Positions 1-6,749 are shown, counted from the stretch's first letter. The stretch is DNA of 21,465 nt from JAGTJU01 sp038257535 (GCA_038257535.1 JBBSJE010000092.1:1-21465); one strand, 5' to 3'. Notes: generated from the sequence alone by a model not told the origin. A program made the numbers and translations.

Positions 1-1
1 C

Positions 2-181
2 ACGGACGTAACCGGAAACGTGACGCTACCCGAGGGCGTTGAGATGGTTATGCCTGGCGACAACATCCACATCGAGGTGGAGTTGCTGACCCCGATCGCA
101 TGCGAAGAAGGCTTGCGGTTCGCCATTCGCGAAGGTGGCCGTACGGTCGGCGCCGGCGTTGTGGCCAAAATTGTTTCGTAG
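2..181 (+). CDS. tuf: Elongation factor Tu, C-terminal end (partial)
   Basis: Only the last 59 codons are in the window, in frame from base 2 to the TAG at 179-181. They encode the end of beta-barrel domain 3 of the GTPase that brings aminoacyl-tRNA to the ribosome. The motifs GNVTLPEGVEMVMPGDN, CEEGLRFAIREGGRTVGAG and the terminal VVAKIV are diagnostic of EF-Tu. Its position directly before rpsJ is the usual str-to-S10 junction, so fusA and the rest of the str operon are expected upstream. Only 34 nt separate it from rpsJ. That is too little for a long L4-type leader in front of the S10 operon, so tuf and the S10 genes are probably co-transcribed (inference). Confidence 0.97.
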   Translation, partial: TDVTGNVTLPEGVEMVMPGDNIHIEVELLTPIACEEGLRFAIREGGRTVGAGVVAKIVS

Positions 182-215
182 CTCTAGTTAGTATTGTTGA
201 GAAGGGATTCGACCT

Positions 216-521
216 TTGACTCCAAAAATCAGAATTCGGTTGAAAGCGTATGACCACCGCCTGCTGGACCAATCGGCCAGCGAGATCGTGGACACAGCGA
301 AGCGCACAGGCGCCCAAGTGGCGGGACCTGTTCCGTTGCCAACCAAAATCAACAAGTTCACCGTTCTGCGCGGGCCTCACGTTGACAAAAAGTCGCGTGA
401 GCAGTTCGAGATCCGTACGCACAAGCGTCTTCTCGACATTCTCGAACCCACACAGCAGACCCTTGACGCCCTCATGAAACTCGACCTGTCTGCTGGTGTA
501 GACGTCGAGATCAAGACCTGA
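216..521 (+). CDS. rpsJ: 30S ribosomal protein S10, TTG start
   Basis: The 101-residue product matches the normal S10 length. It has the family signatures IRIRLKAYDHRLLD at the start, GPVPLPTKI in the middle and KSREQFEIRTHKR before the C-terminal helix. S10 sits in the 30S head and, as NusE, also takes part in transcription antitermination with NusB. The start is a TTG at 216-218, chosen because it is 8 nt after a GAAGGGA Shine-Dalgarno (201-207) and gives the canonical N-terminus; no ATG fits. It opens the S10 operon just after tuf. The next gene is rplD after only 17 nt, where rplC (L3) would normally lie. Confidence 0.97.
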   Translation: MTPKIRIRLKAYDHRLLDQSASEIVDTAKRTGAQVAGPVPLPTKINKFTVLRGPHVDKKSREQFEIRTHKRLLDILEPTQQTLDALMKLDLSAGVDVEIKT

Positions 522-538
522 TTGTAAGGACCCGGAAG

Positions 539-1183
539 ATGCAACTCGACGTAGTTGATACCCAAGGCAAGACGGTTGGCCAAATTGACGTGGCCGACGA
601 AGTGTTTGGCCGCGAGGTCAAAGAGCACTTGTTGTGGGAAATGGTGAAGGCTCAGCGCGCCGCGCGCCGTGCCGGCACACATTCAACCAAAACCCGTGCC
701 GACGTCCGTGGCGGTGGCCGCAAGCCCCACCGCCAAAAGGGAACCGGCGGCGCGCGCCAGGGCTCAAGGCGCTCACCCCAATTCGTAGGTGGCGGCGTGG
801 TCTTTGGTCCACACCCCCGCAGCTATGAGTACACGGTGCCCAAGAAGGTCAAGCGAGCCGCCTTGGCTTCTGCGCTTTCTCTGCGCGCCGCGGAGAAGAA
901 GATCGTCATCATTGATGGTTTGAACTTCGATGCCCCCAGGACCAAGGAAATGGCCGCGGTGCTCAAAGCGTTGGGACTTCCTTCGGCTTTGGTGGTGAGC
1001 TCCAAAGACGCTGTGAACACGGTCAAGTCGATGAGGAACCTGAAATCCTCCAAATACCTTCCCCCCGAGGGTCTGAACGTTTACGACATTCTCAACCACG
1101 AGGGCCTCGTAATCTCCAAGGACGCACTCCGCGCCGTTGAAGGCCGAGTGGTTTCCGCTGAGGCTGCCGATGCGGCCGCCTGA
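539..1183 (+). CDS. rplD: 50S ribosomal protein L4
   Basis: This 214-residue protein is full-length L4. The long positively charged loop that lines the peptide exit tunnel is clear (GGGRKPHRQKGTGGARQGS and SPQFVGGGVVFGP, about residues 57-90), followed by the globular part with KVKRAALASALS and the late NVYDILNHEGLVIS block. In many bacteria L4 also represses the S10 operon by binding its leader. No such leader is visible here because tuf is so close. The ATG at 539 follows AAGGA (526-530) by 8 nt. The gene directly follows rpsJ, so the usual intervening rplC is missing. A short Ala-rich tail (AEAADAAA) ends the protein. Confidence 0.96.
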   Translation: MQLDVVDTQGKTVGQIDVADEVFGREVKEHLLWEMVKAQRAARRAGTHSTKTRADVRGGGRKPHRQKGTGGARQGSRRSPQFVGGGVVFGPHPRSYEYTVPKKVKRAALASALSLRAAEKKIVIIDGLNFDAPRTKEMAAVLKALGLPSALVVSSKDAVNTVKSMRNLKSSKYLPPEGLNVYDILNHEGLVISKDALRAVEGRVVSAEAADAAA

Positions 1184-1199
1184 GGATAAGGAAAAGAAA

Positions 1200-1526
1200 A
1201 TGCGCGCTGCAGAGTTAATTATCAAACGCCCGTTGCTCACCGAAAAGGGCAGCCAGCTTAAAGAAACCGGTGGAGGCTCGCCCGACCTTGCCCAGGATCA
1301 GATCAAGTCGAAGGTTCTCTTCGAGGTGGCAAAAGACGCCAACAAGATCGAGATCCGCCACGCGGTGGAAAAGCTTTGGAATGTGAATGTGCTGAGTGTG
1401 CACACCTCAATCATGCCCAGCCGCGAAAAGCGCGTGGGCCGGTTTGTGGGCCGCCGCTCGCCTTGGAAGAAAGCCATCGTCACCCTGGCGGCTGGCCAAT
1501 CAATCGAATTCTTCGAGGGTGTTTAA
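1200..1526 (+). CDS. rplW: 50S ribosomal protein L23
   Basis: From the ATG at 1200 the product is 108 residues. It shows IIKRPLLTEKGS, FEVAKDANKIEIRHAVEKLWNV and the C-terminal GRRSPWKKAIVTLAAGQ block of L23, which sits at the tunnel exit and docks trigger factor, SRP and SecY. The TEK glutamate corresponds to the trigger-factor contact. The frame is open upstream to 1137, but that would overlap rplD; the 1200 start has a purine-rich GAGGATAAGG just ahead and gives the usual N-terminus. Between the first helix and second strand there are about 11 extra residues (around GGGSPDLAQDQ) compared with E. coli L23. Confidence 0.95.
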   Translation: MRAAELIIKRPLLTEKGSQLKETGGGSPDLAQDQIKSKVLFEVAKDANKIEIRHAVEKLWNVNVLSVHTSIMPSREKRVGRFVGRRSPWKKAIVTLAAGQSIEFFEGV

Positions 1527-1538
1527 AGAGGTCTTACG

Positions 1539-2372
1539 ATGGGCATCCGCAAACTAAATCCAACATCTCCTGGCGTTCGTGGCCGTTGGGCTCCTGACTT
1601 CGCAGAGCTTTCGGTTGGCAACCAGCCAACAAGGGCCTTGGTTGAAGGCAAATCGAACGCCGGTGGCCGCAACAACTATGGTCGCATCACCTCGCGCTTT
1701 CGCGGCGGTGGTCACAAGCGTCGTTACCGCATTATCGATTTCAAACGCGACAAGGTGGGCGTACCCGCTCGTGTGGCCACGGTTGAATACGATCCCAACC
1801 GCAGCTCGCGCATTGCGCTTCTGCACTACGCTGATGGCGAGAAACGCTACATCTTGGCGCCTGTTGGGTTGAAAGTGGGCGACCAGGTTGTGTCGTCCCG
1901 CAACGCCGACATCAAGCCTGGCAACAGCCTTCCCATCAGAGCCATTCCTCTGGGCACGATGGTGCACAACATCGAGATCAAGATTCACGCCGGTGCGCAA
2001 CTTGTTCGCTCGGCGGGCGTTGGCGCTCAGGTGCTGGCCAAAGAGGGCGACTGGGGTCAAATCCGCTTGCCTTCGGGCGAGGTTCGCCGCGTTCACCTCG
2101 ACTGTCGCGCCACCATCGGCCAGGTGGGCAACGTTGAACACAACGCGGCCTCGATTGGCAAAGCTGGCCGCAAGCGCTGGCTGGGGCGTCGTCCTCACAA
2201 CCGCGGTGTTGTGATGAACCCCGTCGATCACCCCATGGGTGGTGGCGAAGGTCGCTCCTCCGGTGGTCGCCACCCCTGCTCACCGTGGGGTCAGCAAGCC
2301 AAGGGTCTTAAGACTCGTTCAAACAAGCGTACCGACGCCATGATTGTTCGTCGTCGCGGCCAGAAGAACTAA
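1539..2372 (+). CDS. rplB: 50S ribosomal protein L2
   Basis: This 277-residue protein has the usual L2 length and full domain order: an RNA-binding OB-like part (GRNNYGRITSRFRGGGHKRRYR, in two halves) and the SH3-like and C-terminal parts with GRKRWLGRRPHNRGVVMNPVDHP. The conserved histidine near the peptidyl transferase centre is about H231, in the NPVDHPMGGGEG motif. L2 is needed for subunit association and peptidyl transferase assembly. The ATG at 1539 follows AAAGAGG (1525-1531). It is in the normal S10-operon position between rplW and rpsS, and nothing looks degenerate. Confidence 0.98.
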   Translation: MGIRKLNPTSPGVRGRWAPDFAELSVGNQPTRALVEGKSNAGGRNNYGRITSRFRGGGHKRRYRIIDFKRDKVGVPARVATVEYDPNRSSRIALLHYADGEKRYILAPVGLKVGDQVVSSRNADIKPGNSLPIRAIPLGTMVHNIEIKIHAGAQLVRSAGVGAQVLAKEGDWGQIRLPSGEVRRVHLDCRATIGQVGNVEHNAASIGKAGRKRWLGRRPHNRGVVMNPVDHPMGGGEGRSSGGRHPCSPWGQQAKGLKTRSNKRTDAMIVRRRGQKN

Positions 2373-2391
2373 GCGAAACCGAGAGTAGACC

Positions 2392-2667
2392 ATGCCACGT
2401 TCAATTAAAAAGGGTCCGTACGTAGATTCTCACCTGATGGACAAGGTGCTGGAACTCCAGCAGCAGAAGGTGAAGAAGGCTCTGAAAACCTGGTCACGTC
2501 GTTCGACGATCCTTCCCGAGATGGTGGGTCTTACGTTCAACGTTCACAACGGCAAAAAGTTTGTGCCCGTCTTCGTGTCGGAAAACATGGTTGGCCACAA
2601 GCTGGGCGAGTTCGCACCAACGCGAACCTTCCACGGCCACTCGGGCGACAAAAAGGACAAGAAGTAA
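2392..2667 (+). CDS. rpsS: 30S ribosomal protein S19
   Basis: The 91 residues carry the S19 signatures MPRSIKKGPYVD, KTWSRRSTILPEMVG, NGKKFVPVFVSENMVGHKLGEF and PTRTFHGHSGDKK. S19 forms part of the 30S head with S13 and lies close to the A-site tRNA. Length and all conserved blocks are normal. S19 contacts S14 in the head of the 30S subunit, which matters here because the S14 gene is missing from this cluster. It follows rplB by 19 nt and precedes rplV, the standard order. Confidence 0.97.
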   Translation: MPRSIKKGPYVDSHLMDKVLELQQQKVKKALKTWSRRSTILPEMVGLTFNVHNGKKFVPVFVSENMVGHKLGEFAPTRTFHGHSGDKKDKK

Positions 2668-2702
2668 GCTTCTTGCTCTAGCGGAATAAGGAAACGAAAA
2701 AG

Positions 2703-3038
2703 ATGGCACAGGCAGTTCTCAGGCAGTTTCGCGAGTCGCCACGGCGGCTCCGTGTGGTTGCCGGAATGATCCGGGGCAAAAGCGTTGCTGACGCCCTTAC
2801 CATTCTGAAGTTGCAGCAGCGGAAGGCAGCAACGGTCCTCACGAAGGTTTTGAATTCGGCCGTGGCCAACGCCACGGAGAATGAAAAGGCTGACGCGGAC
2901 AAGTTGTACGTGACCCGCGTGTGTGTAGATGGTGGCGCCGTTCAGCGCCGCTGGCTGCCCCGCGCCATGGGACGCGCCAACCGCTTGAATCGGCGCACAG
3001 CGCACATCACCGTCGTCGTGGACTTGCCTGAAGAATAA
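2703..3038 (+). CDS. rplV: 50S ribosomal protein L22
   Basis: The 111-residue product is normal for L22. It has the globular start (LRQFRESPRRLRVVAGMIRGK), the ATVLTKVLNSAVANA helix and the long beta hairpin that reaches the exit-tunnel constriction (VDGGAVQRRWLPRAMGRAN, about residues 76-94). Macrolide-resistance changes in other species map to this hairpin; here it looks ordinary. The ATG at 2703 lies after a purine-rich AAGGAAACGAAAAAG. It sits in the standard place between rpsS and rpsC. Confidence 0.97.
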   Translation: MAQAVLRQFRESPRRLRVVAGMIRGKSVADALTILKLQQRKAATVLTKVLNSAVANATENEKADADKLYVTRVCVDGGAVQRRWLPRAMGRANRLNRRTAHITVVVDLPEE

Positions 3039-3049
3039 AGGACGCTGTT

Positions 3050-3697
3050 ATGGGTCAGAAAACACATGCAATAGGCTTTCGCCTCGGCGTCATCCGCGGC
3101 TGGAGTTCAAAGTGGTACGCCGACAAAGACTTCGCAAAATGGCTGCACGAAGATGTGCGCCTCAAGCGCTTCGTGAAGAAGAAACTGCATCACGCTGGTG
3201 TGGCTTCGGTTGAAGTTGAGCGCGCTGCCAACAAGATCAAACTAAACATTTTCACCGCTCGCCCCGGCATTGTGATCGGCAAGCGCGGCGCTGGTGTGGA
3301 GACCCTCAAGGCAGAGGTTCAGGCTCTGACCGAGAACGAGGTGTTCTTGAACATTCAGGAAGTTCGCAAGGCCGAAACCAACGCACAGTTGGTTGCCGAG
3401 AACGTGGCCACGCAGCTCGAGCGTCGTGTGGCTTTCCGTCGCGCCATGAAGAAGGCCGTTCAAACGGCCATGAAGTTCGGCGCGAAGGGCATTCGCTTGG
3501 CTTGCTCGGGTCGCTTGGGTGGGGCGGAAATGTCTCGCTACGAGTGGTACCGCGAAGGCCGCGTGCCTTTGCACACCCTGCGCGCCGACATCGAATACGG
3601 CTTTGCTGAGTCCCACACGACCTACGGCGCCATCGGCGTCAAGTGCTGGATCTTCAAGGGCGAAGTGTTGCCTCAGCGCAGCGTGCGTCTGGCTTAA
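3050..3697 (+). CDS. rpsC: 30S ribosomal protein S3
   Basis: This 215-residue S3 has the KH domain with its GxxG-type loop (VIGKRGAGVETLK, about residues 77-89), and the C-terminal domain with RRVAFRRAMKKAVQ, GAKGIRLACSGRLGGAEMSR and the DIEYGFAESHTTYGAIGVKCW block. S3 lines the mRNA entry channel in the 30S head, contributes to ribosomal helicase activity and contacts S10 and S14. The length is slightly below E. coli but normal for many bacteria. The ATG at 3050 follows AAAGGA. It has 27 nt to rplP. Confidence 0.97.
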   Translation: MGQKTHAIGFRLGVIRGWSSKWYADKDFAKWLHEDVRLKRFVKKKLHHAGVASVEVERAANKIKLNIFTARPGIVIGKRGAGVETLKAEVQALTENEVFLNIQEVRKAETNAQLVAENVATQLERRVAFRRAMKKAVQTAMKFGAKGIRLACSGRLGGAEMSRYEWYREGRVPLHTLRADIEYGFAESHTTYGAIGVKCWIFKGEVLPQRSVRLA

Positions 3698-3724
3698 TCC
3701 CCGTAATACGGCTGGAGATACGAA

Positions 3725-4141
3725 ATGCTCGCTCCCAAAAAACTAAAGTTCCGTAAACGATTCAAGGGTCGCATGGAAGGCTTGTCCAAGGGTGGCACCG
3801 AGGTGTCATTCGGCGACTTCGGCCTGCAAGCAACAACCTGCGGCTTCATCACATCCCGGCAGATTGAAGCGGCCCGTATCGCGATCAGCCGCAAAGTGAA
3901 GCGCGGTGGAAAGCTTTACGTCCGCGTCTTCCCCGACAAGCCCATCTCGAAGAAGCCTGCCGAAACCCGCATGGGTAAGGGCAAAGGCAACCCCGAAGAA
4001 TGGGTGGCTGTGATTCGTCCAGGCAAAGTGATGTACGAACTTGAAGGTGTTCCGGCTGAATTGGCTCGCGAGGCCTTCTTATTGGCACAACACAAGCTGG
4101 CGGTCCGCTCACGCTTTGTTGCCCGGGAGCAGATCATATGA
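3725..4141 (+). CDS. rplP: 50S ribosomal protein L16
   Basis: The 138-residue product begins MLAPKKLKFRKRFKGRM and has the SFGDFGLQA, TSRQIEAARIA, VFPDKPISKKPAETRMGKGKGNPEEWVA and GVPAELAREAF blocks of L16, which binds near the A-site tRNA and is a late 50S assembly protein. The arginine in ETRMGKGKG is the residue that is hydroxylated by YcfD in E. coli; whether it is modified here cannot be seen. The gene ends with ATGA overlapping the rpmC start at 4138, which suggests translational coupling. Confidence 0.97.
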   Translation: MLAPKKLKFRKRFKGRMEGLSKGGTEVSFGDFGLQATTCGFITSRQIEAARIAISRKVKRGGKLYVRVFPDKPISKKPAETRMGKGKGNPEEWVAVIRPGKVMYELEGVPAELAREAFLLAQHKLAVRSRFVAREQII

Positions 4142-4362
4142 GCACGGGACTTGTTTTGAAGGATCTTCGCGGAACCTCGACGGAAGAGTTGAACCAAACT
4201 CTCACGAAGTTGCAGCAGGATTACTTCCAGTACAACTTTAAGAAAACGACGAATCAACTCGAGAACACGATGGTGATTCGCAAAGCGCGCCGGGACATTG
4301 CCCGCGTGAAGACGGTTCTCAACGAGAAGCGTGGCGACGCCACCGCTGGGCAAAAGGAGTAG
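4138..4362 (+). CDS. rpmC: 50S ribosomal protein L29
   Basis: The 74-residue product is an L29: LKDLRGTSTEELNQTLTKL, then YFQYNFKKTTNQLENTMVIR and KARRDIARVKTVLNEK, which fold as two long antiparallel helices. L29 sits next to L23 at the exit tunnel. It is slightly longer than E. coli L29 (63) because of an N-terminal MSTGLV and a C-terminal RGDATAGQKE tail. It overlaps the end of rplP by 4 nt (ATGA) and ends 5 nt before the GTG of rpsQ. Confidence 0.95.
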   Translation: MSTGLVLKDLRGTSTEELNQTLTKLQQDYFQYNFKKTTNQLENTMVIRKARRDIARVKTVLNEKRGDATAGQKE

Positions 4363-4367
4363 GTTCC

Positions 4368-4664
4368 GTGACTGCAGAGACGCAAGGCGAGACAACCGCC
4401 GAGAAAAGCACTGGCCAACGCCGGAGCCTGGTTGGCGTGGTGAAAAGCGACAAGATGGACAAAACCCGCGTGGTGATCGTTGAGCGTCGAACCGCTCACG
4501 CCAAGTACGGCAAGTTCGTCACTCATCGCAGCATCTATAAAGTGCACGATGAGAACAACGAGACAAAAGCTGGCGATCGCGTGCTGATCGTCGAATGTCG
4601 CCCCATGTCACGGGACAAGCGTTGGCGGCTGGCGAAGCTCATTGAGCGGCCCGCAGAGTTTTAA
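4368..4664 (+). CDS. rpsQ: 30S ribosomal protein S17, GTG start
   Basis: The 98-residue product has the S17 OB-fold core, LVGVVKSDKMDKTRVVIVER, YGKFVTHRSIYKVHDENN and GDRVLIVECRPMSRDKRWRL. S17 is a primary 16S rRNA binder. Compared with E. coli it has roughly 10 extra N-terminal residues (Thr/Glu-rich). The GTG at 4368 is supported by AAGGAG (4354-4359) about 8 nt upstream. A later start would remove the Shine-Dalgarno support, so the extension is probably translated. It is the last gene of the classical S10 operon and runs into rplN after 11 nt. Confidence 0.95.
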   Translation: MTAETQGETTAEKSTGQRRSLVGVVKSDKMDKTRVVIVERRTAHAKYGKFVTHRSIYKVHDENNETKAGDRVLIVECRPMSRDKRWRLAKLIERPAEF

Positions 4665-4675
4665 GAGGTTTAGCT

Positions 4676-5044
4676 ATGATTCAGACAACGACAACTTTAG
4701 ACGTTGCCGACAACTCGGGTGCCAAGAAGATCATGTGCATCCGCGTTCTCGGTGGAACGCGTCGTAAATATGCGTCGATCGGCGATGTGATTGTCGTGTC
4801 CGTTAAGGAAGCGATCCCCAACGCGAAGGTGAAGAAGGGCGAGGTGGCTCGGGCCGTTATCGTCCGCACGCGCAAGGAAGTTTCCCGGGCAGACGGCTCC
4901 TACATTCGTTTCGACGCCAACTCGGCCGTATTGGTTGATAAAGACAACGAGCCGATTGGCACACGCATCTTTGGGCCAGTGGCCCGTGAACTGCGCGCCA
5001 AGCGTTTCATGAAGATCGTTTCGCTCGCTCCGGAGGTTTTGTAA
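4676..5044 (+). CDS. rplN: 50S ribosomal protein L14
   Basis: The 122-residue protein is canonical L14: MIQTTTTLDVADNSGAKKIMC, GDVIVVSVKEAIPNAKVKKG, RFDANSAVLVDKDNEPIGTRIFGPV and the end ELRAKRFMKIVSLAPEVL. L14 lies at the subunit interface and forms bridges with 16S rRNA. The ATG at 4676 follows AAGAGGT. It normally opens the spc operon and is followed by rplX; here its TAA shares one base with the ATG of rplE (5044), so L24 is skipped altogether and L14 and L5 are probably translationally coupled. Confidence 0.97.
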   Translation: MIQTTTTLDVADNSGAKKIMCIRVLGGTRRKYASIGDVIVVSVKEAIPNAKVKKGEVARAVIVRTRKEVSRADGSYIRFDANSAVLVDKDNEPIGTRIFGPVARELRAKRFMKIVSLAPEVL

Positions 5045-5748
5045 TGGCGACTGAAGCAGCACCAGCTACACCGAAAGCCGGCGGCAAAGAAGGCGGTAAA
5101 GAAGGCGGTAAAGAGGGCAACAAGTCCTCTGGCAAAGGCAAAAAGGGCAAACAAGCTGCTGCCAGCCGCATTGCCGAGAAGCAAACAGAGAAGCTTCGCC
5201 GCACAGCGCCCTCACGGCTTCGGCAGATCTATCTGAATGAGTTGCGCGCCAAGCTTCAAGCCGAACTGGGCTTGAAGAACATCATGGAAGTACCCAAGCT
5301 GGTCAAGGTCACCTTGAACATGGGCTTGGGTGATGCGGTGGCCAACCCAAAGATCCTCGACAACGCGGTTGAAGAACTCGCGCTGATCGCAGGCCAGATG
5401 CCCGTAGTTACGCGCGCCAAAAAGGCGATTGCGACTTACAAGCTTCGTGAGGGGCAAAAAATTGGTGCGATGGTGACCCTGCGTCAGGACACCATGTACG
5501 AATTCCTTGACCGTCTCATCAGCTTCTCGCTGCCGCGGGTTCGCGACTTCAAGGGCATTTCGCCCAAGGGTTTCGATGGTCGCGGAAACTTCACGATGGG
5601 CGTGCGCGAAGGCATCATTTTCCCCGAGGCTAGCTTCGAGGGAATGGACAAAGCCCGAGGTATGAACATCTCCATTGTAACGACGGCCCGCACAGATGAG
5701 CAGGCTCGAGCGTTGTTGCGGCATCTCGGGATGCCCTTCAGAAACTGA
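5044..5748 (+). CDS. rplE: 50S ribosomal protein L5 with Lys/Gly-rich N-terminal extension
   Basis: The core from about residue 57 on is normal L5, the 5S rRNA-binding protein of the central protuberance: IMEVPKLVKVTLNMGLGDA, QMPVVTRAKKAIATYKLREG, LPRVRDFKGISPKGFDGRGN, MGVREGIIFPE and the end RHLGMPFRN. The product is 234 residues against about 180 for typical L5. The extra part (about residues 1-56) is low-complexity Gly/Lys/Glu/Ala with three GGKE repeats, probably disordered and RNA-binding (inference). A strong GGAGG (5032-5036) 7 nt before the ATG at 5044, and no good in-frame start nearer the core, support translation of the extension. It follows rplN directly and precedes rpsH, with rplX and rpsN absent on either side. 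Confidence 0.96.
   Translation: MATEAAPATPKAGGKEGGKEGGKEGNKSSGKGKKGKQAAASRIAEKQTEKLRRTAPSRLRQIYLNELRAKLQAELGLKNIMEVPKLVKVTLNMGLGDAVANPKILDNAVEELALIAGQMPVVTRAKKAIATYKLREGQKIGAMVTLRQDTMYEFLDRLISFSLPRVRDFKGISPKGFDGRGNFTMGVREGIIFPEASFEGMDKARGMNISIVTTARTDEQARALLRHLGMPFRN
5080..5115 (+). repeat. Three in-frame 12-bp tandem repeats (GGKE) in rplE
   Basis: Three consecutive 12-base units (GGCGGYAAAGAR) encode Gly-Gly-Lys-Glu three times, within residues 13-24 of L5. Units differ only at third codon positions. A repeat like this can change number by slippage without shifting frame, so the length of the extension may vary between strains. Confidence 0.9.
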
Positions 5749-5769
5749 GAGTTAGGGTAGGAACGCATC

Positions 5770-6168
5770 ATGTCGATGACAGATCCCATTGCAGACTTCC
5801 TCACGCGGATTCGCAACGCAATCCTCGCGCGTCACCAAGAAGCCATCGCACCGGTTTCCAAGACGAAGAAGGTTATTGCCGACTTGCTTGAGAGCGAAGG
5901 CTTCATTGCTGGCTATCAGGTTCGCGAAGGCGAGGCCGCCGAAGAAATCGTCGTTAAGCTCAAGTGGGCCGAAGGACGAACAAACGCCATCACAGGTTTG
6001 CGACGCCGGTCGCGCCCTGGGCAGCGCGTGTACGTGAAATCAACGAACATCCCGAAGGTACGCTCGGGCCTGGGTGTGGGCATTCTGTCCACGTCTCAGG
6101 GGCTCATGACCGACCGCGCAGCCCGCAAGGCCGGCGTGGGTGGTGAGCTGATGTTCGAGATCTGGTAA
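5770..6168 (+). CDS. rpsH: 30S ribosomal protein S8
   Basis: The 132-residue product is canonical S8: MTDPIADFLTRIRNA, SKTKKVIADLLESEGF, then the C-terminal VYVKSTNIPKVRSGLGVGIL, STSQGLMTDRAARKAGVGGE and the terminal LMFEIW. S8 is a primary binder of the 16S central domain and represses the spc operon in E. coli by binding mRNA around rplE. An equivalent site was not identified here. The rplE stop is only 21 nt upstream, so there is no room for rpsN (S14), which normally precedes this gene. Confidence 0.97.
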   Translation: MSMTDPIADFLTRIRNAILARHQEAIAPVSKTKKVIADLLESEGFIAGYQVREGEAAEEIVVKLKWAEGRTNAITGLRRRSRPGQRVYVKSTNIPKVRSGLGVGILSTSQGLMTDRAARKAGVGGELMFEIW

Positions 6169-6194
6169 ATCGTCGCAGGACTGAGGACTCAGCA

Positions 6195-6731
6195 ATGTCT
6201 CGCATTGGAAAAAAGCCAGTCGTTGTCCCCAAGGGGGTAACGGTGAATGTTAAGGATGGCCAAGTGGCCGTCAAAGGTCCCAAGGGAGAGCTCAAGCGTC
6301 CTTTCCCCAGCGATGTGACGATGAAGACAGAGGGAGATCAGCTTGTGTTGACCCGCTCTGGCGATTCGCGCACCGAACGCACCAACCACGGGATGGCGCG
6401 CGCGCACCTTGCCAACATGGTCAAGGGCGTATCTGAGGGCTGGACCCGCGAACTTGAGATCAACGGCGTGGGTTACCGCGCCGAGGTCAAGGGCGAAACG
6501 TTGAACATGGTGCTTGGGTATTCACACCCCATCGACTACAAGCTGCCCAAAGGTGTGGGCGCCAAAGTCGACAAGAACCGCATCATCCTCTCCGGCTCAG
6601 ACAAAGACGTCCTGGGCCAAACAGCCTCTGAGCTGCGCAAGATGCGCTTGCCAGAGCCCTACAAGGGCAAGGGCGTCAAATACGTTGAAGAAGTGATCCG
6701 GCGCAAGGCCGGTAAATCCGGGGCCAGCTAA
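6195..6731 (+). CDS. rplF: 50S ribosomal protein L6
   Basis: The 178-residue protein has the two-fold L6 architecture: MSRIGKKPVVVPKGVTV, VKGPKGELKR, TNHGMARAHLANMVKGVSEG, ELEINGVGYRAEVKGETL, LGYSHPIDYKLPKGV and the C-terminal signature LPEPYKGKGVKYVEEVIRRKAGK. It binds the sarcin-ricin loop region near the factor-binding site. The ATG at 6195 follows purine-rich sequence (GGACTGAGGA). Length and motifs are ordinary. Confidence 0.97.
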   Translation: MSRIGKKPVVVPKGVTVNVKDGQVAVKGPKGELKRPFPSDVTMKTEGDQLVLTRSGDSRTERTNHGMARAHLANMVKGVSEGWTRELEINGVGYRAEVKGETLNMVLGYSHPIDYKLPKGVGAKVDKNRIILSGSDKDVLGQTASELRKMRLPEPYKGKGVKYVEEVIRRKAGKSGAS

Positions 6732-6749
6732 TCCCCATCGGAGCCGAAT

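Noticed and set aside
5044..5214. rplE extension as a fused remnant of L24
   Set aside because: There is no KOW motif or other L24 signature; the sequence is Gly/Lys/Glu low complexity, so fusion of L24 to L5 is not supported.
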